From Sequoia sempervirens (taxonomy: Eukaryota; Streptophyta; Pinopsida; Cupressales; Cupressaceae), in NCBI GenBank assembly GCA_007258455.2, contig VDFB02254976.1, forward strand, positions 1-64,000: DNA of 64,000 bases, given 5' to 3'. Within the stretch, counting starts at the first letter, position 1; each line of letters opens with the position of its first letter. Made by a program: the position numbers and the translations under genes. The notes beneath the pieces are model-generated. The model ran no database searches, was not told where the DNA came from, and saw nothing but the letters and a program-made list of their open reading frames with translations. Of this stretch, positions 1 through 11,561 are shown in pieces.

Positions 1-780
1 AAGTTGTTTTCACAAGAAAAGGAGGACAGAGGTTTTTGGGAAATTAAAAAAAATTGTTTTGTGGTTTGAAGAAATTGTCGATCTTAGAAGTTTTCTGATA
101 ATTTTAGGAATCTAGTTTGTTATATTCTTGGTTGTGGATTGTTTATGTTCTCTGGGAAGTGGCAATTTTTCTAGAGGAAGCTTTGAAAACATTGGCAAAT
201 TGAAGATTACAGAGAAGCTCAGCATTAATCCTCGAGGCAACAATTATTCTAGAACAGGTTCCTTAATTTTTTTGTGAATTTTGATTTGAAAGAGTTATTT
301 AATTATTGTAATGCAAATTGGAAAATATTAGAAAAGGTTTTCATTACTGTAGCAGCTTTTGTTTTTAAAAGATTGCCATGAAAATTGAACCTCTATAGAA
401 AACAATTTAGATCCTTTGTGTAAATTGGTCATTTGAAACAGACTGATACAAAAGGAAATTATAGATCTCTGTAGAAAATGATTTATTTTAACACAATAGA
501 AAATTCAAAGAAAATATTTGAAAGTTTAGGGAAACTCTAATAAATTTATAAATCTTTTTCCTGTAGAAAAGTATTGTGAAAATTTCTTCAACTGTAGTAT
601 TCATTGATAAATTTATATATGTATATATGTATATATATATATTGTAACATATATATACATATACATATACAAATATATATATATTTATGACTGTATATTT
701 TCATAAAATTTTCTTGTTGAAATTTATTCTGAAAATTTTTATATGAACAAAATTCGTTGTCAAATTGTACGGCGATTTTT
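1..780. other. AT-rich intergenic DNA, unassigned
   Basis: No convincing coding region or element boundary is visible. The stretch is AT-rich and contains a short TATATG/CATATA-rich palindromic tract near 615-680. It may belong to the decayed retroelement DNA that follows, but nothing in the sequence proves this. Confidence 0.4.
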
Positions 781-810
781 ATCTTAATAAAATCGCAGGT
801 TTAAACAATA

Positions 811-980
811 GTTATGGTGGAGGTCGGGGCTACCACTGTCGCCCCACAAAGGGACACGGATTGTGGGCAGCGCCCAGCACTGCTCATAGGCCGCAACCCT
901 GTGGGGAAGGCTGCGTTGCAACCAACCCCCACACACAGGCTTTGCCTGTGTGGGCAGGCTAGGCCTGCGATTTCATACCA
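811..980. other. GC-rich island with short hairpins
   Basis: About 170 bp of clearly GC-rich sequence sits inside very AT-rich DNA. It holds a perfect 9-bp stem with a TTT loop (932-940 against 944-952, CACACAGGC/GCCTGTGTG). A second 6-bp stem, GCAGGC/GCCTGC, follows at 954-968. The two overlapping frames through it give low-complexity, non-conserved peptides, so it is not called coding. Its origin is unknown. Confidence 0.5.
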
Positions 981-1001
981 CTGTGTGTTTTGTTTAATAT
1001 A

Positions 1002-1005
<4 letters not shown>

Positions 1006-1085
<80 letters not shown>

Positions 1086-1310
1086 ATATATATATATATA
1101 TATATAATATGTAGTATATATTATATATTTTAATATATAATGTATATATTATATATATTATATCTATATATACATATATATTTGTTTTGTATAGTTGTAA
1201 ATATAGTTCACTTTTATATATTAGATAATATATTTATTATTTTTATATATAATTGTGTGTATATATGTATATATACATAATTATATATATATATAATTAA
1301 ATATATTTAT
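1006..1310. repeat. (TA)n microsatellite and flanking TA-rich tract
   Basis: An almost pure TA dinucleotide run covers about 1006-1079. Interrupted TATATA tracts continue to about 1310. Slippage and cruciform extrusion are expected properties. The Tyr-Ile-repeat ORF through it is an artefact. Confidence 0.95.
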
Positions 1311-3100
1311 TTAAATTGATGTTATTATTTAAATGATTTTTATGAGTAAATGGATTTGGTTTTTAAATAAATGAGTTTTTTTTGTGTAATTGATTTTATA
1401 ATTAAATAATATAATTATATGTTTATATATAATTATATTTAATTGTATATATACATATTAAATATATTTGTTTAATGTTGGTTTATTACAATAGATGTAT
1501 GCAAGCATGATTAGTTAATTAGAAAAGATTAATTATTTTTAATTGTGAAATTGAGTTGATATTAAGTGTGGTTGTGAAAACTGTAGTTAAACTTATTATT
1601 ATATTTCATTGTTGATTGTTAATTGGAATTGTGTTTTGAATAATGTATTTTAGAGCGAGATATTGATTGATTGGATTTAGGAAATCCGAATAGTAGTACT
1701 TTTAATTACATGAGATTATTCTTTTTAATTTCTAGTATCTCTGTAATTGGGTTCTATGGGGAATATTTGTTGTAGAGAAAATGTAAGTCTTCCAAATTAT
1801 AATTGTAAAAGGGTCATTTTATTATTCGCCCTTGAGATTTCCTTGGGTAGTGCATGTAGTTGGATTCAATATTGGACATCCGTAGGGATGTGTTGTCTTT
1901 TGTGTTATGTTATTATCAGTTTGTGCACTGTCTACCCTTGGGTGTAGAATGAGTTATTGTGTTGTCGATAGGGGAGTGGCGTTCAATGAGGGCTAGGACA
2001 CAAAGTGGTCCCAGGATAACTCGTTTGGAAGTCAGTGTAATCAATAGAAATTAAATAACCTACATTAGGGGAATGGGTAGTTAACATGTTTAACTTGGTA
2101 AGTAGCCTCGCTCATTGGCTCAAGGGCTTGTGTTAGACTTGAGATGAGTAGGGAAGGCCTGGAATGGAAAGATCATTATCTTGTCTTCTCGAAAGATAAT
2201 CGATTCCACATTGGTGTGCATGTGGGGCCGAAATTCGTAAGAAGTTACCAAGATAACCCAAGATGGGGGTCGGGACCTAGGAAGATCTCCTTAGGATAAC
2301 CAATGCAACCTTTGTGATGACACTCCTCCTATGACAACAGTTGGTTTGTATTGTACGGTAATTGTTCTTGATTCAGTGATTCTGAAAGCAATGTAACCCT
2401 ATGTTTGTATTTACTGGTTCAGTGTGGTTTTTTACTTTGCCTATGTTTAGAGGTAGTAGGTTGTCTTGGTTACCTGTTACTATCTCCTTGCACGGGGGTT
2501 GGGCCTATGGGTACCACATGGCTGGGTGGCATGCACCGTACACTATTGAGTTTCTCTTCCTGTTCGTGATGGTGAGATCTTCTTGTTCGAGGAGCTCGTG
2601 TGGTTCTATGGATTTGTACTTCTCTTTCTCATTGCAACAGTGGACACTATATATTGTATTCCTTATTTGTAATCAAGGAGAAACCCTTGTGATGTAATTG
2701 TGACATTATGTATGATCTATTCATCATTGGATTAAATGGCATATATTTTTTATATGATGTTGTATTTTTGGAAATATGCTCATTACATTTCTATATGTTA
2801 GATTTATTATGGAATGGTGAATGCTTTGTTGTATGTTGTTATCAAGAGTTAATTCCATATACTATGTTTTAGAATAATTTTGTAAGTTTTGAATTTCACA
2901 TGTAGACACGTTGCGTGGCCTAGAGGATGTATGTGTTAGAGTAGGTTACTTCACTCAGCATTGTTACTCTTTTTAAGAAAAAAAATAGTTGTGCTTCCGC
3001 AGTGTTGCATCGTCCTCTAGGTTGTGGGATGGGGTTTTACAATATCCATATCAAGGTGCTATAGAAGACAAAGTAGTTGAGCTGGAGTTGAAATCCACTA
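1311..3100. other. Decayed noncoding DNA, probably retroelement-derived
   Basis: No protein-coding similarity is visible. From about 1900 to 2700 the base composition rises and the text resembles LTR or untranslated retroelement sequence, and a chromovirus chromodomain fragment follows directly. This link is inference from position only. Confidence 0.35.
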
Positions 3101-3102
3101 TT

Positions 3103-3306
3103 GATTAGAATGTGACCAAAACCATTCGGTTGGAAATTGAATGCATTCTAAACAAACAGCTATTGAAGAAGACTCGAGGCAAGGAGTATTTTAGGTATCT
3201 AGTCAAGTGGTGTGGTCATCCTTTGGAGGATGCTTTGTGGTTAACTGTACTTGAGATTGTCACCTCTAGTCATTCCATTTATGACCTCATGAATGGGAGT
3301 TCATGA
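3103..3306 (+). pseudogene. Chromovirus (Ty3/gypsy) pol C-terminal chromodomain fragment
   Basis: The translation contains EYFRYLVKWCGHPLEDALW, which is the core of the plant chromovirus chromodomain at the end of integrase (aromatic residues plus VKW..GHP..DA.W). In the family this domain targets integration to particular chromatin. Only the domain and a short tail remain, ending at a stop at 3304. No integrase core is readable upstream, so this is a truncated relic. Its 3' noncoding region and perhaps LTR remnants follow to about 3900. Confidence 0.8.
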
Positions 3307-3930
3307 ACCTTTGGTCTGGGTGCTACAGACACAATTGCGAAACGAAAATCACGTCAAATTTCGCCGCCTTGCCAAACAAAGCCCAGCTAAAACGTTAAAA
3401 TATGCCGGTCGCGGGATTGGTCACCTGCGCTTCAATGTTAAACCAACTACCCAACGGAGAAACAAAAAGGTGCTGGCGGCATTGCAGCTCATGCACAAGG
3501 CTGAAATCTGTAGTTGGACTTTTGGAAAATCTAATGAATCCAATGCTGTTTCCTATCGGGGTTTCATGTGCTTATAATCTGCAATTGGAATAAGGAATGA
3601 GTAAATTGTTGTTGTGAATTCCTTGAGAGGGATCGATGTCATTTTTTTGGGTGTAGTGCATTGGCATTTGGTGAATTATTTTTTTCCCTAAATATATTCT
3701 ATTGTAAGGGCGTAGTTTCCAATGTAGCGAATGGTCTGTATAAATCTATTATTGGCAATCAAGAAAAAGATTGGGGTTTTTGTTTTCAACCACCTTTGTT
3801 CTCTTTAGACTCTATATGCTTTGTAATTCAATCTTTTCTGTACACTGTATTGGTGATTGGCTCCTTTGGTAGTCTTCAGAATTAGTGCAAATTGTAGTGT
3901 CTCTGTAGCTAGTAATTTTGCTATTAGGAT
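3307..3930 (+). other. Probable 3' UTR/LTR remnant of the chromovirus fragment
   Basis: This follows directly after the chromodomain stop and has no convincing coding potential. It contains a TATA-like TGTATAAATC near 3738 and a TTG/CTT-rich tract resembling an LTR R-U5 region. No matching second LTR or target duplication was found, so the boundaries are unknown. Confidence 0.35.
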
Positions 3931-3934
3931 GATT

Positions 3935-6350
3935 TTATATGTTCTATTTAGAAGCCCTTCAAAATGGCTCCTTATGTCCTAATATCAATAAAAGACTAAT
4001 CAAACTTATTCCTAAGGGGAAGAAAGAGGATACTATTGTTGGTTGGAAACTAATTATCTTATTAAATATTTCATATAAAATCATTGCAAAGGCTTTAGTT
4101 ATCAGAATTAAACCTATTGTTTAGATTATTATGAGAGTTGAGCAAATAGGTTTTTTTAAAATAAGATATATTCTTGCTAATTTAATGTTGGCTTGGGAGA
4201 CTATGGAATGGGCACAATAATCAAACCGAAATACCTCGATGGCCAAGTTAGATTTTGATAGCATACAATAGAATTTGTTGGAGCTTTATTCTTAAAATGT
4301 TACAATAGCTGGGTTTTGTACCTAAAATTTAAATTTTGTTCAAAAATGCTAATGCCCACCTTATTATTAATAAGACTATGTCAAACTCTTTTGAGTTACA
4401 ACAATTTATTTAAGTTAGGTATGTCCCTTATCCCCCTTTTTATATGTTCTTACAGCTGATGTCTTGGGTTATCTTTTCCAAAAAGCCTACCAGATGAAAC
4501 TTATCAAAGGAATTTATATTCCTCAAAATAAGGTGGTAATTAGTTCCCACTTTGTTGATGACAATATGCTATTCTTGCATAAGTTTGAAGAGGAATTGAT
4601 CAATATTTTGGACATTTTAAAATTGTATTATGCTATTTCTGGTTCACATCTAGCTCATAAAAAAAAAAAATTGATGACTCAACTTGGTCCTATTCCACAA
4701 TGGATACCAAATGAATGGAGGAAAATCAAACATGGAAAGATAACTAGATATCTTGACATTCCTTTCAGTTTGGGAGTCTCTCTTTCTAAAATATGGGCTT
4801 GGTTTTTAAATAGACTTTAAAATGAGTTTTTTAATTTGAGCAATAATGCTCGCCCTTAGCTGCCAAGATTCAAGTTTCTAATAAGATTCTCATTGTGAAC
4901 CATGCACATATTACTCCTCTTTTCGGATGTCATCCAAGCAAAGTTATGAAGAGCTTAATAGAATAATTAGTATTTTTTTGTGTTCCAAGTGGGATGGTAA
5001 TGTTGGGTTCATTGCTTCTTCATGGTCTCATTACACTCAACCAAAACATAAAGGTGGCATGCAGCTTATAGATCCTAAAATATAAGAGACTTGCCTTGTT
5101 GCAAAATGCTGCAAAATGGATTATTAGAGCTACTAGTGGAGACGAACCATGGAAAATTTTAGTTCATCAATGAATCATGAAAGCTTCAATTAAGAAAAAT
5201 TGACAAGCTATTAACTAGTTAGACAAAATGCTCTTGTCTCCTTTCTTTAAAATTAGAGTTTCATTTCCCCCTCAATCTATATGGAAAGTCTTATAAAGAG
5301 TTTGAGATTAGCTTCCCAAAACATGTTCACTACTTGTTAAAAAAAAGCGTTAACAATTTAAAGATATTTGAGATTTTGATATACTTGATTGGGCTTCATA
5401 GAATAATATCAAAGAACATCATGGATTGAATAATAAGTATAAGAAGATATTGAATTTTATTCAATCACTTGTTCCTTTTGATTTGACTATGAAATTATTT
5501 ACTTCAAGGGATTGTTACTTCTTTAAAGATTGGAAATGACTATCTTCCAATCATTTTAATCATTTTCCTTTAAAGAAAATTTATATCCAATTACTTTGTA
5601 GTTGCCATCTTATTCCTTGTTTGAATCAGAGTTTACTCCAAATTTTGGTTCAAAATGAGTGCTCAAATATGAAAATCTAAATTTGATTTTGATACACATG
5701 TGTTGGCTTGAAAAATACTACATTGCAAGCTACTTGTGGGAGATAGACTGAAATGTATCATGGTCCAACCAGCTTGTTGTCCTTTTTGTTATGGTGTTTA
5801 AAGTTTAAAACAAATATTTTGGGACTTTACATGCTGAAAAATAATGGTCTCCTATATTTAGAGATTTCTTAATGATTTTTAATCATAAATTGAATTGGAA
5901 AGAAGCTATTCTTGGTTTTGGTACATGCATAATGATGTGATTACTAATTCTATTCAGTAAGTGGTTTTAAAAATATATGGAAGAATAAATGTGCTACTGT
6001 GTTTTCTAATAACTATCATCATGTAATTGATACTCTAAGGTCTTACTCTAATATGTTTTTTCAAACAGTTTTTTTTCGCAAATCCAAGTCTTATGCAAGA
6101 AGAATGGGAAGGTCAAACATTAGCTATAATGGATTAAAGAAAAAGCTATATGAAGTTTTAGCTTGATAGTAAGCTCAACCATATTAGTAAAAATGTTATA
6201 CAACTTATTTAAATTTTGTCTCTTTATTGTTTCCTTTGATTTGTAGCTGGTCTACTGATTGCGTAGCTGTTTGCTTTAACTACTTTTCGTAGCTTCATTC
6301 TTGTAAAATAATTATTTGCTTTATTCAATATAAAAAAATAAATATAAATA
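3935..6350 (+). mobile_element. Decayed LINE (non-LTR retrotransposon) ORF2 relic
   Basis: Broken frames give hallmarks of plant L1-type reverse transcriptase in the correct order. First comes a block of the type LIPKG...W..I.LLN.SYKIIAKAL (3939-4124). A block around GFFK.RYILANLMLAWE.MEWA follows (about 4135-4220). Then comes the FVDD catalytic box (about 4548-4560) with a downstream L1-like region to 4818. Stops and frameshifts occur throughout, so it is inactive. Frame fragments continue to about 6170, and the element appears to end in an A-rich tail near 6330-6350. The 5' part (ORF1, endonuclease) is absent, as usual for 5'-truncated LINEs. Expected target duplications were not identified. 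Confidence 0.85.
4464..4820 (+). pseudogene. LINE reverse transcriptase palm fragment (FVDD box)
   Basis: The longest open segment of the LINE. It holds SSHFVDDNMLFL, the RT catalytic motif (F/Y-x-D-D), followed by the typical L1 thumb-proximal region. It is 118 codons long against roughly 1,200 for an intact ORF2. It is a relic. Confidence 0.8.
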
Positions 6351-6700
6351 AACATTCTTTTATATAAGATGTGATAGACTTTTTTGAGTTTATCATACCA
6401 TACAAAAATTTGAGAAAAAAAATCTTTAAATTTTGTTCTTTTATCTATTATATTATTTCTTACAACTTAATAAAATATTGTATCAAAATAAAAATTATAC
6501 TTCTTAAAAATTTGATAATTAAATATCATAAAAAAAAAATAGATCATATATATATAAAAAATAAACTATTCCCGCATTCAAAATAATAAAATGAATTAGG
6601 TGTTATTGTATATCACCATCTACTTAATTCAACTAGCAGATAATTTCTATAATTTATTTAATCGTTCACCCCTGTAATTTATGTATCGCCTGTGTTTTGT
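6350..6700 (+). repeat. Diverged copy of the LRR-kinase upstream region
   Basis: This segment aligns by eye with 11217-11530, directly upstream of the receptor kinase. Shared blocks are AATAAACATT, a TATCTATTATATTAT block, AACTTAATAAAATATT, GGTGTTATTGTATA and finally ATCGCCTGTGTTT. Similarity stops at about 6700, where the other copy enters the kinase 5' end. It is either a truncated duplicate of the kinase promoter or a dispersed repeat present twice. Confidence 0.65.
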
Positions 6701-8296
6701 GAGGCGTATCCTTTTTCTCAAGGTCGTGAAGAAGAACTAAGGCAGAGTGGGAGGGATTCAAATTCTTGATTATTTATCCACTTTACAATTCGTCTTTCAA
6801 AATATGGAGTTTCTCTCAAACAAGGTGAGCTTAAAACATATGCGCTATAAATCTCAAAATTTATGTATACTTAGCTATACGCTATAAATCTCATAATTTA
6901 TGATGTATACTTAATGGTAAAATGATAGAAATTTGAGTTGTGGTGATAGGCAAAAGGAGATGATAGATCATGGAGTTGTGATTTTGTTTTGAATTGTGCT
7001 TTAACAATGTTGGAAATGGAGTTTCGGGTGTTTTATGTTGCTCACAGCTACATCTATGAAATAAGTGCAAATGCTTATGATATGATTGGAGAAAAGCTAA
7101 AAAAAAATGAGTCAAATATGTGTAGCATAGCAACCCTCCTTCCTTACATGTGCTCTATCCCTTTTACACTCTATTATCACCATCTTTTCCTCCCTTGCAA
7201 CCTCCTCTACATGTCTTTTTTCTTATGTATTGTCCTCTCTTCTCTACACCAATTATCTTCCACACTTGACTAACTATTCTTTTCATTTTCATCCATGTGC
7301 TTCCTCCTATGACCAAAGATCAATGGATTTCGTCATAGCTCTCCCACTATTCATCCCTCTTAATTGTACTATTTATAACTCTCTACTAACTATCTTCCCT
7401 TTATGTTTCTAGTTGACTTTTCTCCAGGTGAACTATGCAATCTCTCTCCTAAACTACCTTACACTTTCTCCTTAGCATCAATAGGCTATTCTACTAGCTC
7501 CTCCAAAAATCCTAGTGTATCTTTTATATTTCTCTCTTGAACCTTCTTCTCTCTATTTGTATGCCTTGTTATCTCAAATATCACTCAAATATATAGGTAT
7601 TATAATTTACCTGTCTCTTATCCTCCTTAAGCGCCCAAATACTATCAATGGTTTACATTCCCATGTATCTCTTGGAACACATACATAATCCTTTTGAGCT
7701 ATGTGTACCAAGATTCTCATAAATGCTAAGGGTGGTTGAATGGTCTGTTCAACCCATTCATGTCTATCTCTACTTTCTTATAGTCCTTTGTTGTCATAAA
7801 TATATGCTTTGTCAAGTTCTACAACAGTGTTCTATTAATCCACTATTGATACTCTAGCCTATGTCTCACCCTCTTCATCATTAATGCACATGATCTAAGC
7901 CTCCTTATCATCCTCGCCACTTGTAACTCAATCAAAGTGATAAATGAAAATCCTAATTATGCACATCTTATCCATTTTTTTTTCCTTTAAAAAATATAGA
8001 TTATATATCGATCTAAATGTTTGAATATTTTTGCCTACAAGTTAACAATGCACTACATGCTATATAATAATATCACAGGCCCAACAAATATTTATAAAAA
8101 AATATTTTTTTTCTTATGAAGGATTTTATGTCATCCACAAAATTGTTTTGATATCGGATATGGGAGCATTAGCCTTAAGCTAAAACCTCTTTGATAGACA
8201 GCCAAGGATTGAGAGCCATCTATTTTACCAAAGTCAACCAAGACACAATCCTAGACTCATCCCTTATTGTGTTGAGTTCTTCCACTTAGGAAGACT
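6701..8296. other. Unassigned intergenic DNA
   Basis: No recognisable coding region. A roughly 45-bp imperfect direct repeat containing CGCTATAAATCTCA lies near 6840-6920. From about 7130 to 7950 the plus strand is C/T-rich and low in G. Short ORFs here have no family features. Confidence 0.4.
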
Positions 8297-8301
8297 TGAT
8301 C

Positions 8302-10119
8302 TGGTGCAGGAGCACCTAGGTTGACCTCCACCTAGTTTGTTCACAATTTTGGCTTGTACTGACTTTAGCCAAGTCAGGGATTTTGATGTGTTTACTTTGG
8401 ACCTTAGAAGGTCTTATTTTGTGTGTTAAGTTAGTCACTAGGAATTAGGATATCCTAGTTTAATCATGTTGTTACATTTTGCTTTAAATTAGTTTTAGAC
8501 AGCCTATCTTGCAATATAGGGCAGTAAATGTGTTCAAAATACTTGGCCATTGTTAAAGAAAGATGCCAAAGGACTGTTGAGGAGTTGATAGTTCGGAGTA
8601 AGGAGGTTGAGGTCCTAAACTTTAGGATCATAACATATTGATCAGTTACAAAATGCTGGTAAAAGATGCATGACCGTAGTTTACAAGTTGCATGTAACTC
8701 ATTTGGCGTTGGGAATCCCTTGAAATCAGGGAAATGCTTGATCCACTGCCCTTGAATGATGGAGAAGACATCAAAAAGTATTGGTGTGGCTCGTAGATAG
8801 AGATAGAGAAGTTGTAATCAGATTTTGGCTTGTGTGAATAAGAAATTTCTATATTTTCTGTGTTTTCTTGAAAACCCCGTGTGTTTTCAGAACAGTGGTG
8901 TATATGGTCTATTTGCATTTATTTGGCGTTGGATCAGAGTTTATTTAACATATTCTAGCATCTTTTCTTTTGTAAATAGTTCATTGACTAAGAATACATG
9001 TATTATAGTTAAGCTTTGCATTGCAAGGAATAGAAAATACTGTATTTTCTGTGTTGCACCTGAGTTCTTGAGAAACAGTCATAAAGGAGACACTGAATAT
9101 TCTGATTCCTCATTGTTTCTATGTTTATTGAATGGTAAATAGTGTATTCCAACTTGTGGTCAAGAGTCTTTGAGTTGTTTTAGTGTTTTGTGATCATAGC
9201 ATAGATTGTAGAGTCTTATTTTCTTTATTTTGGACAGTCAAGCAAATAAATGGCTCCCCTCTAAGCTCTGTCCACAGGATTTCCCTGAGACCAGTAGGAT
9301 ATGAAAGGGGAGCCACACTTTTGTGTAGATTTAGAAGTAGGAAACCTTGAGAGCCACACAATGTTTTGCAAGACCAAACCCTAGGCGAGCTATTGTAACC
9401 CGATTAGGAGTTTGGTAGAGTAAAGAGAACAGGCAGGGGAAGGTACATTTGTACGAAAAAAGTACACTTCTAGGTGGAATATGATTAAACACAAGGACAC
9501 CAGAGAGATGAAGGCTTAATCAATTCTCTTGAGTGAGAAATAGGCAAGTGATCAGCAAAACCCTAGAAGATAGGGCAATTAGGCCTCCTCTCCAAGATCA
9601 TAGGAAGGCACTGTATGGAACAGACAAAGGCCAGAAAGCTAGTGCAAGATTTAAAAGTCCCAAAAGGGTGTCAGAAAAGGTGTTTTTTTTGCTAGTTTGT
9701 GTGGAGATTTTGGGAAGAAAAAGCAAAATAGTGACTGGTAAGGGCTAGTAGATACTAGGCCTCTTCCAAGCAAGATTTGGAGATCAGGTAAAGTGAATGT
9801 TAAAGAACTTCAAAGATTCATTCCAATGGTGGTAAAATGCATGAAAACAAAGCATCTACCTCCCCTGCAAGTAGCTCAAGCATGGTGTTGAATTTAGCAT
9901 CTAGACTCTTCTAGGTGTTGAAAGGAGATTAGCAATTTCAAAGGGTGTTGAATCTTCAAAGGTAAAGCACAAGGTTGAAAGCTCTCTGAGAAGAGTTGGA
10001 GCAGGACTAGAGCAGTCTTTTAAGCTCAAAAAGAACCCTTGGTAGCAGGTTCCAGGCAGGAGACAGTGGAAAGTCTCCTAGAAGGCAGTGCAAGCAACCT
10101 TTGGAGTAATAATACACCA
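8302..10119 (+). mobile_element. Chromovirus-type solo LTR, 1.8 kb
   Basis: The sequence begins TGGTGCAGGAGCACC, the same start as the LTR at 30224, and ends ...ACACCA. Identical 5-bp duplications TGATC flank it (8297-8301 and 10120-10124). There is no internal domain, primer-binding site or second LTR, so it is a solo LTR left by LTR-LTR recombination. It is diverged from the 30224/50196 LTR pair beyond the first ~17 bp, but both share short motifs such as CCTAGGCGAG. The small ORFs inside it are not genes. Confidence 0.88.
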
Positions 10120-10124
10120 TGATC

Positions 10125-10845
10125 CCCAATGGGCTCATTCAAAACTATTCAACTTCACTAGTAGACTAAAGGCCCATTGATAGAAAGATAAATTTTCATG
10201 TAAATAGTGTTAAAAGATTCCTCTATATGCACACCCATCTCATCTTTATTAACATTTTGTATGGTCAACACTAGCGTGAGTTTATTATTATTTAGCTTTA
10301 TCCATTGTTATGAACAAATTTCTGGATTAAAACTGTGTGCCAATTTTTAGATCATGATGTAAAAATTGGCACACGGTTTTAATCCAAAAATCTATTTATA
10401 ATATTATCATGGACTACAAAAACTTCACGAATTTAATTTATCCATTATTTTGAAAATACACTGCTAGATGCCCATTATGTGTAGATTTAGGTAGAGAGTA
10501 TTGAGACAATTCAATCGTGAGTGGATTAGACATGGTCTAATTTAATGTGTTGGAGACTATCAAATTTCTCTTCTAATTTACTAATGTAAACACTTTTCAA
10601 AATTTACAACTTATGTGAAAAATACAAGAAAAACTATTGTAAAATAATCTAATTCATAACATTGTGCACAACAAAAAAGAAAAGTAAAAGAAGCTCAATT
10701 TGTCTTTGTCCATCTTAGGAACTCATTTTCCTTTGCATATCATTTTTTATTGGTTGTTTGATTCCAATTATCACTTGTTAAAAATATAATTCTAAATCAT
10801 ATTAATAAATTACTTTGTTGAGCAACAATTTATATATAAATAAAT
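10125..10845. other. Upstream flank of the LRR kinase; holds a long hairpin
   Basis: No coding region is visible. It contains the inverted repeat at 10324-10385, listed separately. The rest is AT-rich single-copy-looking sequence. Confidence 0.4.
10324..10385. repeat. 26-bp inverted repeat with 10-nt loop
   Basis: The left arm 10324-10349 and right arm 10360-10385 are complementary at 25 of 26 positions (core TGCCAATTTTTA / TAAAAATTGGCA). The loop is GATCATGATG. Weaker complementarity continues outside both arms toward CCAT on each side. Candidates are a small MITE, a hairpin RNA precursor, or simply a cruciform-prone relic. Confidence 0.85.
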
Positions 10846-10847
10846 TA

Positions 10848-11102
10848 GATGGGTCATGAAAGAAAAATAGGTCACACATTTAATAATAGCTATAGAAGAA
10901 GTTGACTCTCCTCACACATATCCCATTTTTAGATGAGTCATAAAAAGAAATTGACCACTCCTTTAATAATATCTATAAAAAGATATGACCCATGACTCTT
11001 CTCCCATGTATCCCATTTTTAGGCGAGTCATAAAATAAAATGGACCACTAGCATAATAATATCTATAAGAGATGACTCTCCTCACATGTATCTCATTTTT
11101 CT
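10848..11102. repeat. Three ~85-bp tandem repeats upstream of the LRR kinase
   Basis: Units start near 10848, 10932 and 11022. Each runs from GA/GGTGAGTCAT-like sequence through AATAATA.CTATA to CTCCCA/CTCACATGTATCCCATTTTT. The array contains TTGACT and TTGACC, which match the WRKY W-box core. It ends about 460 bp before the kinase ATG. Regulatory function is speculative. Confidence 0.75.
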
Positions 11103-11561
11103 TGTTGAGCACATCACCTCCTCTATATAATTGATAGATATTCCTTCAAAAATAATTTTCTTTTAGACAATATAATAGACTCTTTATCACTTATATACAC
11201 CACATCATAAAATATGAATAAACATTTTTAACAATTCTTCTATGAAATGTGATAAACTTTTTTAAACTTTTTGAAAAGAAAAAATATCCCCTTTTTATCT
11301 ATTATATTATAATTTTCTTACAGCTTAATAAAATATTATATCATATAAAAACTACACATCATAGAAATAAAATTAAATTCATATATAAAAAATTAATAAT
11401 AATTTAAAAAAATTAATCAAGGTGTTATTGTATAACACCGTCAGCTTAGTTAAACTAAGCGGCGATTTCAATACCCAATTTATTTATTCTCTATCCTATA
11501 ATTCATTTATCGCCTGTGTTTGGTGCTGCTCTTGTACTGGTTTGCTCTAGTTTGGTCTACC

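Noticed and set aside
814..1080. 88-codon ORF ending in Tyr-Ile repeats
   Set aside because: It is produced by the (TA)n tract and a GC-rich island; no conserved domain.
6371..6586. 71-codon Ile/Lys/Tyr-rich ORF
   Set aside because: AT-rich composition artefact in the duplicated upstream region.
10324..10385. microRNA gene
   Set aside because: Hairpin shape alone is not enough; no small-RNA evidence, and a MITE origin is equally likely.
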